Assembly (NCBI RefSeq): GCF_021341665.1 | Contig: NZ_JAJTTH010000001.1 | Location: 62,001 to 126,000 of the forward strand | Direction: 5' to 3' | Source: Pseudomonas sp. Au-Pse12 | GTDB lineage: Bacteria > Pseudomonadota > Gammaproteobacteria > Pseudomonadales > Pseudomonadaceae | DNA length: 64,000 nt | In this document: positions 8,359 through 16,516 of the stretch, piece after piece | Layout of the letters: the number at the start of each line of letters is the position of its first letter | Numbering within the stretch: the stretch's first letter is position 1 | Notes under the pieces: model-generated | The model's database searches: none | The model's input: the letters and a program-made list of their open reading frames with translations, nothing else | What the model was told of the DNA's origin: nothing | Program-made: the position numbers and the translations under genes

Positions 8359-9135
8359 TCAGCCGTGGGCCTGTACCGCTGCCAGAAAGGCCGGGCGCTC
8401 GCCACCGCCGTGCACCAGCAGGTCACTGCCGCTGACATAGCGGGCCAGGGGGGAGGCCAGGTACAGGCAGGCATCGCCGATGTCCTCGGGGCTGGCCAGG
8501 CGTTGCAGGGGAATGCCGGCGGCGACCCGCTCCAGGCCGGCGGCGTCGCCATAGTGCAAGGCCGCCTGTTCGGTGAGGACCAGCCCGGCGCTGACCGTGT
8601 TCAGGCGGACCTTGGGCGCCCACTCCACCGCCAGCGAGCGGGTCAGGTTCAGCAGCCCGGCCTTGGCCGCGCCATAGGCGGCGGTGCCGGGGGAGGGTCG
8701 GCTGGCGCTGACACTGGTGATATTGATGATGCAGCCGCCTTCGGCCTGGGCTTGCATCACCCGATTGGCCTGCTGGCACAGGTTCAGCGGCGCCAACAGG
8801 TTGAGGCGGATGATCGCCTCGCTGAAGCGCGGCGAGGCACTGGCGGCGTCGGCCTGGGGCGCGCCACCGGCATTGTTGACCAGCACGTCGAGCCGGCCGC
8901 AGCGTGCGCGCACCTGATCCACCAGCGCCTGGGACTGCTCCACGTCGCGCAGGTCGCAGGCGATGAACAACGCCTCGCGCCCAGCGCTGGCGGGCAGTTG
9001 CTCAGGGGCCTGGCGCCCGCAGATCAGCACCTGCGCGCCCCGTTCCAGAAAACGTTGGCTGATGCCCCGGCCAACCCCCTTGCCGCCGCCGGTGACCAGC
9101 ACCACGCGGCCCTTGAAATCCATTGGTTGCTGCAT
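8359..9135 (-). CDS. Short-chain dehydrogenase resembling Mycobacterium Rv3549c
   Basis: The 258-residue SDR starts at ATG 9135 behind GAGG; the ATG at 9123 has no ribosome site. It has the coenzyme loop TGGGKGVGRG, NNAG, a catalytic serine in INITSVSAS, YGAAK, and the C-terminal signature DLLVHGGGERPAFL, which I associate with Rv3549c next to Rv3548c in mycobacterial steroid clusters. The arginine after the second strand (CGRQ) suggests NADP. It opens a two-gene operon with the SRPBCC gene and shares a divergent regulatory region with hsaD. The step it catalyses is not known to me. Confidence 0.85.
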   Translation of the reverse strand: MQQPMDFKGRVVLVTGGGKGVGRGISQRFLERGAQVLICGRQAPEQLPASAGREALFIACDLRDVEQSQALVDQVRARCGRLDVLVNNAGGAPQADAASASPRFSEAIIRLNLLAPLNLCQQANRVMQAQAEGGCIINITSVSASRPSPGTAAYGAAKAGLLNLTRSLAVEWAPKVRLNTVSAGLVLTEQAALHYGDAAGLERVAAGIPLQRLASPEDIGDACLYLASPLARYVSGSDLLVHGGGERPAFLAAVQAHG

Positions 9136-9195
9136 GCCTGCCTCGCTCTGGGCTGTTGTCGAGGGCTTGATCCTAGGGGCCGCTCAGCGGGCCTC

Positions 9196-9214
9196 CAACG
9201 TCCAAAGGGACTAG
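9196..9214 (-). promoter_or_regulatory. Steroid-regulon operator, site 2 (for the minus-strand SDR operon)
   Basis: Read on the minus strand the site is CTAGTCC-CTTT-GGACGTTG. It ends 60 bp before the SDR start at 9135. A -10-like TAGGAT (9175-9170) follows after exactly 20 bp. It is paired with site 3 in the divergent region. Confidence 0.72.
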
Positions 9215-9219
9215 GCAGG

Positions 9220-9238
9220 CTAGTCCTCTCGGACGATG
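9220..9238 (+). promoter_or_regulatory. Steroid-regulon operator, site 3 (for hsaD)
   Basis: CTAGTCC-TCTC-GGACGATG lies 57 bp before the hsaD start. A -10-like CACAAT (9259-9264) follows after exactly 20 bp, which puts the operator centre about 42 bp before the predicted transcription start. Confidence 0.78.
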
Positions 9239-9295
9239 TGGGCGGCCCTGGCGCTGCGCACAATCGGCGCACGACAAAAAGCCGGAGGACCGGGC

Positions 9296-10123
9296 ATGAA
9301 GGCTTCAGCGCAAGGGCGGGCAGTGACGCTGCCCAACGGTATGCGACTGCATTACCAGGACATGGGCAGCGGTGAACCGGTGGTGTTCATCCACGGCAGC
9401 GGGCCGGGTGCCAGCGGCCACAGCAACTTCAAGGGCAACTACCCGGCGTTCGCCGCGGCCGGCCATCGCTGCATCGTGCCCGACCTGCCGGGCTACGGCG
9501 CGTCCGACAAGCCACGGGTCGAGTACCGCCTGGCGTTTTTTGTCGAGGCCCTCACTGGCCTGCTCGATGCCCTGGATATTGGCCGCTGCGTGCTGATCGG
9601 CAACTCCCTGGGCGGGGCGATTGCCGTGCAATTGGCGCTGGACCAGCCGCAGCGGGTCAGCCGCCTGGTGCTGATGGCCCCCGGCGGGCTGATGGACAAG
9701 CAGGAGTATTACCAGCGCATGCCGGGGATTCAGCGGATGGCCGCGGCGTTCGCCACCGACGAGCTGCACGATGCCAGCGGCATGCGCCGCCTGCTCGGCC
9801 TGCAAGTGTTCGACCCGAGCCTGATCAGCGACGAAACGGTGAATGAGCGAGTGGCCGTGGTCCGCGAGCAGCCGCGTGAAGTGCTGTCGACCATGCAGGT
9901 GCCGAACCTGACCGCGCGCCTGGCCGAGTTGAGTTGCCCGATCCTCGGCTTCTGGGGCGTCAATGACCAGTTCTGCCCGGCCTCCGGGGCGCAGACCCTG
10001 ATGGAACATTGCCGGCAGATCCGCCTGCTGCTGCTCAGCGAATGCGGGCACTGGGTGATGGTGGAATATCGCCAGCTGTTCAACCGCCAGTGCCTGGAGT
10101 TCCTGGCGGAGCCGCGAGCATGA
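9296..10123 (+). CDS. hsaD: 4,5:9,10-diseco-steroid (meta-cleavage product) hydrolase
   Basis: The 275-residue alpha/beta hydrolase starts at ATG 9296 after GGAGG. The oxyanion region is FIHGSGPGASG, the nucleophile is Ser104 in GNSLGG, the acid is in WGVND and the histidine in CGHWV. The HGSGPGASG plus GNSLGGA combination is typical of meta-cleavage-product hydrolases (BphD, HsaD, TesD). HsaD splits the ring-opened product of HsaC into a C/D-ring propanoate and 2-hydroxyhexa-2,4-dienoate. It is coupled by ATGA overlap to hsaE, and the next genes process the dienoate. It is the first gene of the hsaD-E-G-F operon and has its own operator site 3. Confidence 0.9.
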   Translation: MKASAQGRAVTLPNGMRLHYQDMGSGEPVVFIHGSGPGASGHSNFKGNYPAFAAAGHRCIVPDLPGYGASDKPRVEYRLAFFVEALTGLLDALDIGRCVLIGNSLGGAIAVQLALDQPQRVSRLVLMAPGGLMDKQEYYQRMPGIQRMAAAFATDELHDASGMRRLLGLQVFDPSLISDETVNERVAVVREQPREVLSTMQVPNLTARLAELSCPILGFWGVNDQFCPASGAQTLMEHCRQIRLLLLSECGHWVMVEYRQLFNRQCLEFLAEPRA

Positions 10124-10911
10124 ACCAGGCCCTGCAACAGCAGTACGGCGAAGCGCTGTACCAGGCCTTGCGCCAGGGCGTGACCCTGGCGCCGCTGACC
10201 GAGTGCTGGCCGGACATCAGCATCGAAGACGCTTACCAGATCTCGCTGTACGGCATCCAGAGGCGGGTGGCGGACGGTGACCGCATCGTCGGCAAGAAAA
10301 TCGGCGTGACCTCGGCGGCGGTGCAGCAGATGCTCGGCGTGCACCAGCCGGACTTCGGTTTTCTCACCCAGGCCATGGCCTTTGCCGACGGCGCGAGCAT
10401 CTCCCTGGCGGCCAATCGGCTGATCCAGCCCCGGGCCGAAGGCGAGATCGCCTTCAAGCTCAAGCGCGACCTGCTGGGCCCCGGGGTCACCGAGGCCGAT
10501 GTGCTGGACGCCAGCGAGTGGGTGGCGCCGTGTTTCGAGATTGTCGACTCACGGATTGATGGCTGGCGGATTCGTATCCAGGACACCGTGGCCGACAACG
10601 CCTCCTGCGGTGTCTTCGTGCTGGGGGAACAGCGCGTCGACCCGCGGCAGCTGGACCTGCCGGCGCTGCGCATGCAGGTGTTCAAGAATCGGCAGTGGCT
10701 CAGCCAGGGCCTGGGCTCGGCGGTACAGGGCAACCCGCTGACGGCGGTGGCCTGGCTGGCCAATACCCTGGGGGCCTTCGGCATTGCCTTCAAGGCCGGG
10801 GAAATCATTCTCTCCGGGTCCCTGGTGCCCCTGGAACCGGTGCGTGCCGGTGATGAATTTTCCTTGACCATCGATGGCCTGGGCAGTGCCCGGGTGTCTT
10901 TTTGCGCCTGA
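10120..10911 (+). CDS. hsaE: 2-hydroxyhexa/penta-2,4-dienoate hydratase
   Basis: The 263-residue protein starts at ATG 10120, overlapping the hydrolase stop. It belongs to the MhpD/HpcG hydratase family: [17 protein letters not shown], the metal-site region [10 protein letters not shown] with the two glutamates, and the strand ending EIILSGSLV are all family landmarks. It hydrates the dienoate released by HsaD to a 4-hydroxy-2-oxoacid. Immediately downstream are the acylating aldehyde dehydrogenase and the aldolase that complete the route to pyruvate and an acyl-CoA. Length is normal and no key residue appears to be missing. Confidence 0.92.
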   Translation: MNQALQQQYGEALYQALRQGVTLAPLTECWPDISIEDAYQISLYGIQRRVADGDRIVGKKIGVTSAAVQQMLGVHQPDFGFLTQAMAFADGASISLAANRLIQPRAEGEIAFKLKRDLLGPGVTEADVLDASEWVAPCFEIVDSRIDGWRIRIQDTVADNASCGVFVLGEQRVDPRQLDLPALRMQVFKNRQWLSQGLGSAVQGNPLTAVAWLANTLGAFGIAFKAGEIILSGSLVPLEPVRAGDEFSLTIDGLGSARVSFCA

Positions 10912-10927
10912 CCCGAGGGGTAAGCCA

Positions 10928-11836
10928 ATGAGCAAGAAACTCAAGGCCGCGATTATCGGCCCGGGCAACATCGGCACCGACCTGTTGCTCAAGATGTGCC
11001 GTTCCGAATGGATCGAACCGGTGTGGATGGTCGGTGTCGACCCGCACTCGGTCGGCCTGCAGCGGGCCCGGGAACTGGGCCTGAAGACCAGCGCCGACGG
11101 CGTGGACGGCTTGCTGCCCCACGTCCTGGACGACGATATCCGCATGGCCTTCGACGCCACCTCGGCTTACGTGCATGCCGAAAACAGCCGCAAGCTCAAT
11201 GCCCTGGGGGTGATCATGATCGACCTGACCCCGGCGGCCATCGGGCCTTTCTGCGTGCCGTCGGTGAACCTGCGGCAACACGCCGAGAGCCTGGCGCTGA
11301 ACGTCAACATGGTCACCTGCGGCGGCCAGGCGACGATTCCCATGGTGGCGGCGGTGGCCCGGGTGCAGCCGGTGAGCTATGGCGAGATCGTCGCCACCGT
11401 GTCCTCGGCCTCGGTGGGCCCCGGCACCCGGCAGAACATCGATGAATTCACCCGGACCACCGCCGAGGCGGTACAGCGCATCGGCGGCGCGCGGCGGGGC
11501 AAGGCGATCATTGTCATCAACCCGGCCGAGCCACCGCTGATGATGCGCGACACCATCCACTGCCTGACCGACAGCGCCCCGGACCAGGCGGCCATCCGCG
11601 CCTCGGTACTGGACATGGTCAAGGAGGTGCAGCGCTATGTGCCGGGCTACAAGTTGATCAACGGCCCGGTGTTCGACGGCAAGCAAGTGAGCATCTATAT
11701 CGAGGTCGAGGGCCTGGGGGACTTCCTGCCCAAGTCCGCCGGCAACCTCGACATCATGACCGCCGCGGGCTTGCGCACCGCCGAAATGTTTGCCGAACAA
11801 GCCCACCTGGGCACCCTGCAACTGCCTGTTCGTTGA
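10928..11836 (+). CDS. hsaG: Acylating acetaldehyde/propanal dehydrogenase
   Basis: The 302-residue enzyme starts at ATG 10928. It begins with a Rossmann loop ([14 protein letters not shown]) and has the catalytic cysteine in [14 protein letters not shown], as in BphJ/DmpF. It oxidises the aldehyde channelled from the aldolase to acyl-CoA with NAD and CoA; for steroid ring A the product would be propionyl-CoA. It forms a tight complex with the aldolase encoded 13 bp downstream, as known for DmpFG and HsaFG. The order dehydrogenase-then-aldolase matches other meta-cleavage operons. Confidence 0.93.
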   Translation: MSKKLKAAIIGPGNIGTDLLLKMCRSEWIEPVWMVGVDPHSVGLQRARELGLKTSADGVDGLLPHVLDDDIRMAFDATSAYVHAENSRKLNALGVIMIDLTPAAIGPFCVPSVNLRQHAESLALNVNMVTCGGQATIPMVAAVARVQPVSYGEIVATVSSASVGPGTRQNIDEFTRTTAEAVQRIGGARRGKAIIVINPAEPPLMMRDTIHCLTDSAPDQAAIRASVLDMVKEVQRYVPGYKLINGPVFDGKQVSIYIEVEGLGDFLPKSAGNLDIMTAAGLRTAEMFAEQAHLGTLQLPVR

Positions 11837-11849
11837 CCGGAGAATTGCC

Positions 11850-12884
11850 ATGAATCTGCACGGTAGAAGCGTTGTTCTGCATGACATGAGCCTGCGTGAC
11901 GGGATGCACGCCAAGCGCCACCAGATCAGCCTGGAACAGATGGTCTCGGTGGCCAGCGGGCTCGACGCGGCGGGGGTGCCGCTGATTGAAATCACCCACG
12001 GCGACGGCCTCGGCGGGGCGTCGCTGAACTACGGCCTGCCGGCCCACAGCGACGAGGAGTACTTCGCCGCGGTGATCCCCCGGCTCAAGCAGGCCAGGGT
12101 GTCGGCGCTGCTGCTGCCGGGCATCGGCACCCTCGATCACCTGAGAATGGCCCACGAGCACGGGGTGAGCTGCCTGCGCGTGGCCACCCATTGCACCGAG
12201 GCCGATGTCTCCAGCCAGCACATCGGCATGGCGGCGAAGATGGGCCTGGACACGGTGGGGTTCCTGATGATGGCGCACATGCTCAGCGCCGAAAAACTCC
12301 TGCAGCAGGCGCAACTGATGCAGCGCTACGGCGCCAACTGCATCTATTGCACCGACTCGGCGGGCTACATGCTGCCCGCTGAAGTCAGTGAAAAGATTGG
12401 CGTGCTGCGCCAGGGGCTCGACCCGGCGACCGAGGTCGGCTTCCACGGCCACCACAACCTGGGCCTGGCGATCGCCAACTCGCTGGCGGCGATCGAGGCC
12501 GGCGCCGCGCGCATCGATGGTTCGGTGGCGGGGCTCGGCGCCGGCGCCGGCAACACGCCGCTGGAAGTGTTGGTCGCGGTGCTCGAACGCATGGGCGTCA
12601 GCAGCGGGGTGGATCTGTACGCGATCATGGATGTCGCCGAGGACCGGGTGGTGCCCATGCTCGACCAGCCGATTCGCCTCGACCGGGATGCGCTGACCCT
12701 GGGCTATGCCGGGGTCTACAGCTCGTTCCTGCTGTTCGCCAAGCGTGCCGAGCGCAAGTACGGCATCTCGGCCCGCGAGCTGCTGGTGGAGCTGGGCCGG
12801 CGCGGCACCGTCGGCGGCCAGGAAGACATGATCGAAGACCTGGCGTTGACCCTGTCCCGGGCCCGCGGCGTGCTGCCGACCTGA
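11850..12884 (+). CDS. hsaF: 4-hydroxy-2-oxovalerate/2-oxohexanoate aldolase
   Basis: The 344-residue aldolase starts at ATG 11850. It is a DRE-TIM barrel enzyme: [16 protein letters not shown] carries the arginine, aspartate and general-base histidine, and [15 protein letters not shown] carries the two metal-binding histidines. The C-terminal domain (from about residue 270) is the part that contacts the partner dehydrogenase. It cleaves the 4-hydroxy-2-oxoacid to pyruvate and propanal or acetaldehyde. It is the last gene of the hsaDEGF operon and is followed by a small convergent gene on the other strand. Confidence 0.93.
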   Translation: MNLHGRSVVLHDMSLRDGMHAKRHQISLEQMVSVASGLDAAGVPLIEITHGDGLGGASLNYGLPAHSDEEYFAAVIPRLKQARVSALLLPGIGTLDHLRMAHEHGVSCLRVATHCTEADVSSQHIGMAAKMGLDTVGFLMMAHMLSAEKLLQQAQLMQRYGANCIYCTDSAGYMLPAEVSEKIGVLRQGLDPATEVGFHGHHNLGLAIANSLAAIEAGAARIDGSVAGLGAGAGNTPLEVLVAVLERMGVSSGVDLYAIMDVAEDRVVPMLDQPIRLDRDALTLGYAGVYSSFLLFAKRAERKYGISARELLVELGRRGTVGGQEDMIEDLALTLSRARGVLPT

Positions 12885-12918
12885 TGTCGCCGGGCGCCGC
12901 GGGCAGCCGCCTCGGTGT

Positions 12919-13077
12919 TCAGGGCAGCAGGCCGCGCACCTGCGGCGGATAGCAGGGGTTGGTGGGGCACAGGCTCAGGGTGCTAGCGGCGCGGTAGGCC
13001 GGTTCCTTGAATACCTGATAGGCACCGACGCTGGTGAAGAGGGCGATGAGGAGCAGGAACAGGGTGGATTTGCGCAT
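12919..13077 (-). CDS. Small membrane or secreted protein, 52 residues, under a steroid operator
   Basis: Reading the minus strand from ATG 13077 gives MRKSTLFLLLIALFTSVGAY, then a short polar tail with two cysteines (SLCPTNPCYPPQVRGLLP) and TGA at 12919. A strong GGAGG lies 6 bases before the ATG. The N-terminus is a positive-hydrophobic segment that can serve as a signal peptide or single membrane helix. Operator site 4 lies 64 bp upstream with a -10-like CATAAG between, the same layout as the enzyme operons. I do not recognise the family. It could be a small uptake or stress factor, or a regulatory peptide. It is real by ribosome site, operator and signal-like N-terminus, but unproven. Confidence 0.65.
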   Translation of the reverse strand: MRKSTLFLLLIALFTSVGAYQVFKEPAYRAASTLSLCPTNPCYPPQVRGLLP

Positions 13078-13140
13078 GACGAGCCTCCATGGCGGTTTTG
13101 TTCTTGTCGGTCGACCTTATGCTGTCCACCCCTGGCCCGA

Positions 13141-13159
13141 CCTCGTCCGATCGGACTAG
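13141..13159 (-). promoter_or_regulatory. Steroid-regulon operator, site 4 (for the 52-residue gene)
   Basis: Read on the minus strand the site is CTAGTCC-GATC-GGACGAGG. It has a fully palindromic core (GTCCGATCGGAC). The -10-like CATAAG lies 19 bp downstream on the minus strand (13121-13116). It also sits just beyond the 3' end of the LuxR gene. Confidence 0.72.
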
Positions 13160-13201
13160 CCGGTCGAGCTGGGAGCGACTGGCGCGGCGTCCTGTGGGTC
13201 C

Positions 13202-14332
13202 TCAGCCCAGGGTCGCCACGCTGCGCAAGATCAAGCGCACCAGCATGGTCTGTCGGGTGACCCCGGTCTTGGAGAAGGTCGAGCGCAGGTGCGCGCGCGC
13301 GGTGTTGCGGCTGATGCCCAGCTCCGTCGAGGCTTCGTCCAGGGTCAGGCCGTTGGCCAGGAGCATGGCCAGTTGGGTTTCCGCCGGGGTGAAATCGAAC
13401 AGTACCCGGACGATCTCCTGGGGCGCGCTGGAGTGCTGCTCCGGGTCGCTGATGAAAATCACCACCGTAGGGCAACGCGTGCCCTCGCTCCAGGCCGACA
13501 GCGGCACCGAGCGCACGATGATGCCCAGGTCGGCGCGCCCCGAGGGGCGTTGCACGCGCAGGGCCTCGACCACCGATGGGTTGCTGCGTTGTTGCGAGAG
13601 CAGCGACTGCTTCACCAGGCGCCGGAACTCCTGGGTATCGCGCACGGTGCCGACTTGCAGCCCCTCGTTGACCAGCTTGATACCGTCCTTTTCCTGGATC
13701 AGCCGATCGGCCACCTGATTGGTCTGCAGCACCTTGCCGGTCTCGTCGAGGATGATGGTGCCGATGGCCATCTGGTCCACCGCGCCGGCATAGAGGTTGC
13801 GTTCGGTCTCGATGCGGTTGAGCTTCATGTGCATCTTGATCGAGCGCTCCAGGTGCGGCACGAATTGCGCCAGCAGCTGTTTCTCCTCCTCGCCGAAGGG
13901 CGGGTCGCCGCGCCCGCGACTGATCCGCAGGCGGCATTGCGCGCCTTCGCTGGTGTTGATGTCGGTGCCGAGGATATGGAACACCCCCACCGGTTCGAGG
14001 AAGTTGCGGTAGAACTCCGACTGCAGCCAGTCGTCGTTGGAGACGAACTCGGCGAGGGTCACCACCTGGCGGTTGGGCAGGTCGACAAACGGGTCGAGGC
14101 TGAAGAAATGGGTGTTGTAGGAGGTCGTGACCTCGCTTGAACTACCGGTGGTGCTGACCAGCAGCCCGTCCACCTGGGCACTGGGCGGGCGCAGGATGAA
14201 GGTCACGTATTGGCTCTGCAGGTGGTGGTTGAGCTGGTTGAGGAAGGTGGCCCATGGAATGTTCTCCAGGGGCCCTTGATAGAGGTTGCCGATCAGGTCG
14301 CTGAATGTCTCGAGGCTGAGGTTTTTCTGCAT
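13202..14332 (-). CDS. LuxR-type transcriptional regulator resembling TeiR (steroid activator)
   Basis: The 376-residue protein has an N-terminal sensor region (about residues 1-170), a PAS-like middle (about 175-290, AVDQMAIGTIILDETGKVLQ) and a C-terminal LuxR/GerE helix-turn-helix (about 310-370, FTPAETQLAMLLANGLTLDE then ISRNTARAHLRSTFSKTG). The architecture is that of TeiR, the testosterone-inducible LuxR-type activator of Comamonas. LuxR-type HTH proteins bind 18-20 bp palindromes, the size of the CTAGTCC-N4-GGACGATG site found at every operon of this cluster. It is the only regulator inside the steroid block. Its own upstream region (14333-14460) lacks the operator, so it is probably not autoregulated through it. 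Confidence 0.85.
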   Translation of the reverse strand: MQKNLSLETFSDLIGNLYQGPLENIPWATFLNQLNHHLQSQYVTFILRPPSAQVDGLLVSTTGSSSEVTTSYNTHFFSLDPFVDLPNRQVVTLAEFVSNDDWLQSEFYRNFLEPVGVFHILGTDINTSEGAQCRLRISRGRGDPPFGEEEKQLLAQFVPHLERSIKMHMKLNRIETERNLYAGAVDQMAIGTIILDETGKVLQTNQVADRLIQEKDGIKLVNEGLQVGTVRDTQEFRRLVKQSLLSQQRSNPSVVEALRVQRPSGRADLGIIVRSVPLSAWSEGTRCPTVVIFISDPEQHSSAPQEIVRVLFDFTPAETQLAMLLANGLTLDEASTELGISRNTARAHLRSTFSKTGVTRQTMLVRLILRSVATLG

Positions 14333-14460
14333 GGCGAAAACCGTTTTTATTATTGTTTAGGTAACAGCGTTGGCCGAGATTAGGGTCGGCCTCGCTGGCG
14401 CACAACGGCTCAAGCAAGGTGGCTGATCGGCAAGTCTCCCGAGGCGGATCAGGGCTGAAA

Positions 14461-15504
14461 TCAGCGCTGCTGGTCGTCCAGCACGACGAATTCCCTGGGC
14501 TCCAGGAGGCTCGTCGGCAGGACCTCGATGTCGGTGTAGAACTGCTCGTACCATTTGCGCAGTTGGTACACCGGGCCGTCGCCGTCGCACAGCAGCGGGT
14601 TGTCCACCCGGGTCTTGCTGTGCCAGATCGCCACGTCCTCGTAGAACGCTTCCTGGGCCTGTTGCACATAGGCCTTGGCCATCGCCTGGTTCTGCTCTTC
14701 GCTGAGGCCGGGGATCTTCTTCACCAGCACGCCGTAGCGCAGAGTGAAGCTGTGCTGGTCGATAGGCACGTGGCAGTTGAGCAGGATCGAATGAATCGGT
14801 TGACCGTCCATGGCGCCGGTCATTTCGGTGATCTGGTAGGCCGGGCCGAAGTAGGTGGCGGTGGTGCTCAGTTCGCTGTCGCCGGACAGGCGTTCACTGC
14901 GGGCGCGCATCACCTGGGTCGCCAGATGGCCCTCGAAGCGGTTGCTGAACGCTTGCACCGGGGCGCCGTGGACCGTGCCGAAATGCGCCATGTCGGCGAC
15001 GTTGTCGATCAGCTCGCGGCAATGGGTCTCGATCTTCAGCTCCGCCACTTCCCAATGGGCCCACTGGTCGTCGAAGCAGGCGTCGATCCTGGGGATGCGT
15101 TGCTGTTCGAGCGGCGGGTTGTCCTGCGGGTCGTTCCAGATGAACAGCAGGTGGTTTTCCTCCATCAGCGGCCAACTCTTGAGCCGTGCCCGGGGCGGAA
15201 TCCGTTTGGCATAAGGGATGTCGTCGCAGACCCCGTCGGCGCCCCAGCGCCAGGCGTGGAAGGGGCAGCGCAGGGAGCTGCCTTCGACGCAGCCGCCGCT
15301 CAGGTCGGCGCCCATGTGCGGGCAGTAACCGTCCAGAACGTGCAGCTCGCGGTCTTCGCCCATGAAAGCCACCAGCCGGGTGCCGAACACATCCAGGCGA
15401 TGGGCCTTGCCGTCGCGGTACTGGGCGGCCAGCCCCAGGCAATGCCAGCCACGGGCGTAGCGCGCTGGCAAGGCTTGGCTCTCGATGCGGTGCAGGGTGC
15501 TCAT
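14461..15504 (-). CDS. kshA: 3-ketosteroid 9alpha-hydroxylase, Rieske oxygenase component
   Basis: The 347-residue Rieske oxygenase starts at ATG 15504 after CAGGAG; a longer frame upstream lacks a ribosome site. The [2Fe-2S] ligands are Cys61-x-His63 and Cys80-x2-His83. The mononuclear iron site starts with His174 and His179 (ADMAHFGTVHG), with the third acidic ligand expected near YEDVAIW. The C-terminal stretch KTRVDNPLLCDGDGPVYQLR is characteristic of KshA. It hydroxylates C9 of androstenedione-type steroids, which with Delta1-dehydrogenation opens ring B. Its reductase KshB is encoded at 27035 (minus). It has its own promoter with operator site 5. Confidence 0.92.
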   Translation of the reverse strand: MSTLHRIESQALPARYARGWHCLGLAAQYRDGKAHRLDVFGTRLVAFMGEDRELHVLDGYCPHMGADLSGGCVEGSSLRCPFHAWRWGADGVCDDIPYAKRIPPRARLKSWPLMEENHLLFIWNDPQDNPPLEQQRIPRIDACFDDQWAHWEVAELKIETHCRELIDNVADMAHFGTVHGAPVQAFSNRFEGHLATQVMRARSERLSGDSELSTTATYFGPAYQITEMTGAMDGQPIHSILLNCHVPIDQHSFTLRYGVLVKKIPGLSEEQNQAMAKAYVQQAQEAFYEDVAIWHSKTRVDNPLLCDGDGPVYQLRKWYEQFYTDIEVLPTSLLEPREFVVLDDQQR

Positions 15505-15604
15505 CTTGTACTTCTCCTGGTCAGGGTGGGGCCGCCGTGGCCTCAGGCAGAAACCCGGCGGTACTTGCACTCCTTGGCGATTCTGCCGCCCCTGCACCCG
15601 CTGG

Positions 15605-15624
15605 CATCGTCTGAATGGACGATG
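15605..15624. promoter_or_regulatory. Steroid-regulon operator, site 5 (shared, near-perfect palindrome)
   Basis: CATCGTCT-GAAT-GGACGATG is symmetrical with GATG-type ends on both sides, so one site can serve both kshA (minus, start 15504) and the SDR gene (plus, start 15680). The -10-like hexamers are CAGAAT (15585-15580) on the minus strand and TCTACT (15645-15650) on the plus strand, 19 and 20 bp away. Confidence 0.72.
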
Positions 15625-15679
15625 GCTCCTGTTGCCCAGCCCGCTCTACTGGGCTCAATGACCATCAGAGGAGTGAACC

Positions 15680-16516
15680 ATGAGCCGTCAAACAGGGTCG
15701 GTCGCGGTGATTACCGGCGCCGCCAGCGGAATTGGCCGGGGCCTGGCCGAGGAGGCCGCGCGGCGCGGCATGCGCCTGGTGCTGGCCGATCGCGATGCCT
15801 CAGCGCTGGCCCAGGTGTGCGCCGCCTTGCAGGCTGGCGGGAGTGAGGTGGTGAGCCGGGTGACCGATGTCGGGCAACTGGCCCAGGTCGAGGCCCTGCG
15901 CGATTGCGCGGTGGAGCGTTTCGGTGGCGTCGACCTGGTGTTCAACAATGCCGGGGTGATGCAGACCGGCTACAGCTGGGAGATCAGCCAGGCGCAGTGG
16001 CAACGCCTGCTCGACGTCAACCTCGGCGGGGTGATCCATGGCATCCGCTGCTTCGTCCCGCTGCTGCTGCGCCAGGGCCGTGGCGGCCATGTGATCAACA
16101 CCGCGTCCCTGGCCGGGCTGCTCAGCAGCCCGTTGCTGGCGCCCTATAACGTCACCAAGCAAGCGGTGGTGGCGCTCTCGGAAACCCTGCATTACGAATT
16201 GGCCCTGCTGGACGCGCCGATCGCGGTTTCGGTGATCTGCCCGGGCGCGGTGGCCAGCTCGATCATGGCCTCGAACCAGCACAGCGACACCGCCGGTGAC
16301 GGCTTGAGCCAGTTGCTCGGCGAGCGTATTCGCGAAGGCATGAACCCCGCTGAACTGGCCGCGCTGGTGTTCGAGGCCATTGACGCCAAGCGCTTCTGGG
16401 TCCTGCCGCACAAGGAGTTCAAGGTGGCGCTGCAACGCCGGGTGCGCAGCATCCTCGATGAAACCAACCCCCAGTTCCAGCTGTCCGCCAGCGAAGGAGA
16501 AGCGCATGCCTCTTGA
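15680..16516 (+). CDS. Short-chain dehydrogenase with extended C-terminus
   Basis: This 278-residue SDR is preceded by GAGGAG. It has TGAASGIGRG, NNAG, a catalytic serine in VINTASLAG and YNVTK. About 40 extra residues at the C-terminus (KRFWVLPHKEFKVALQRRVR) are typical of SDRs acting on bulky lipids. It is co-transcribed with an HSL-type esterase (11-bp overlap) from operator site 5 and is divergent from kshA. A hydroxysteroid oxidation following ester hydrolysis is a plausible reading of the pair, but the substrate position is not indicated by the sequence. Confidence 0.8.
   Translation: MSRQTGSVAVITGAASGIGRGLAEEAARRGMRLVLADRDASALAQVCAALQAGGSEVVSRVTDVGQLAQVEALRDCAVERFGGVDLVFNNAGVMQTGYSWEISQAQWQRLLDVNLGGVIHGIRCFVPLLLRQGRGGHVINTASLAGLLSSPLLAPYNVTKQAVVALSETLHYELALLDAPIAVSVICPGAVASSIMASNQHSDTAGDGLSQLLGERIREGMNPAELAALVFEAIDAKRFWVLPHKEFKVALQRRVRSILDETNPQFQLSASEGEAHAS

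Noticed and set aside
12975..13937. A 320-codon minus-strand frame
   Set aside because: It overlaps the LuxR gene in another frame and crosses operator site 4 and the 52-codon gene. It has no domain.
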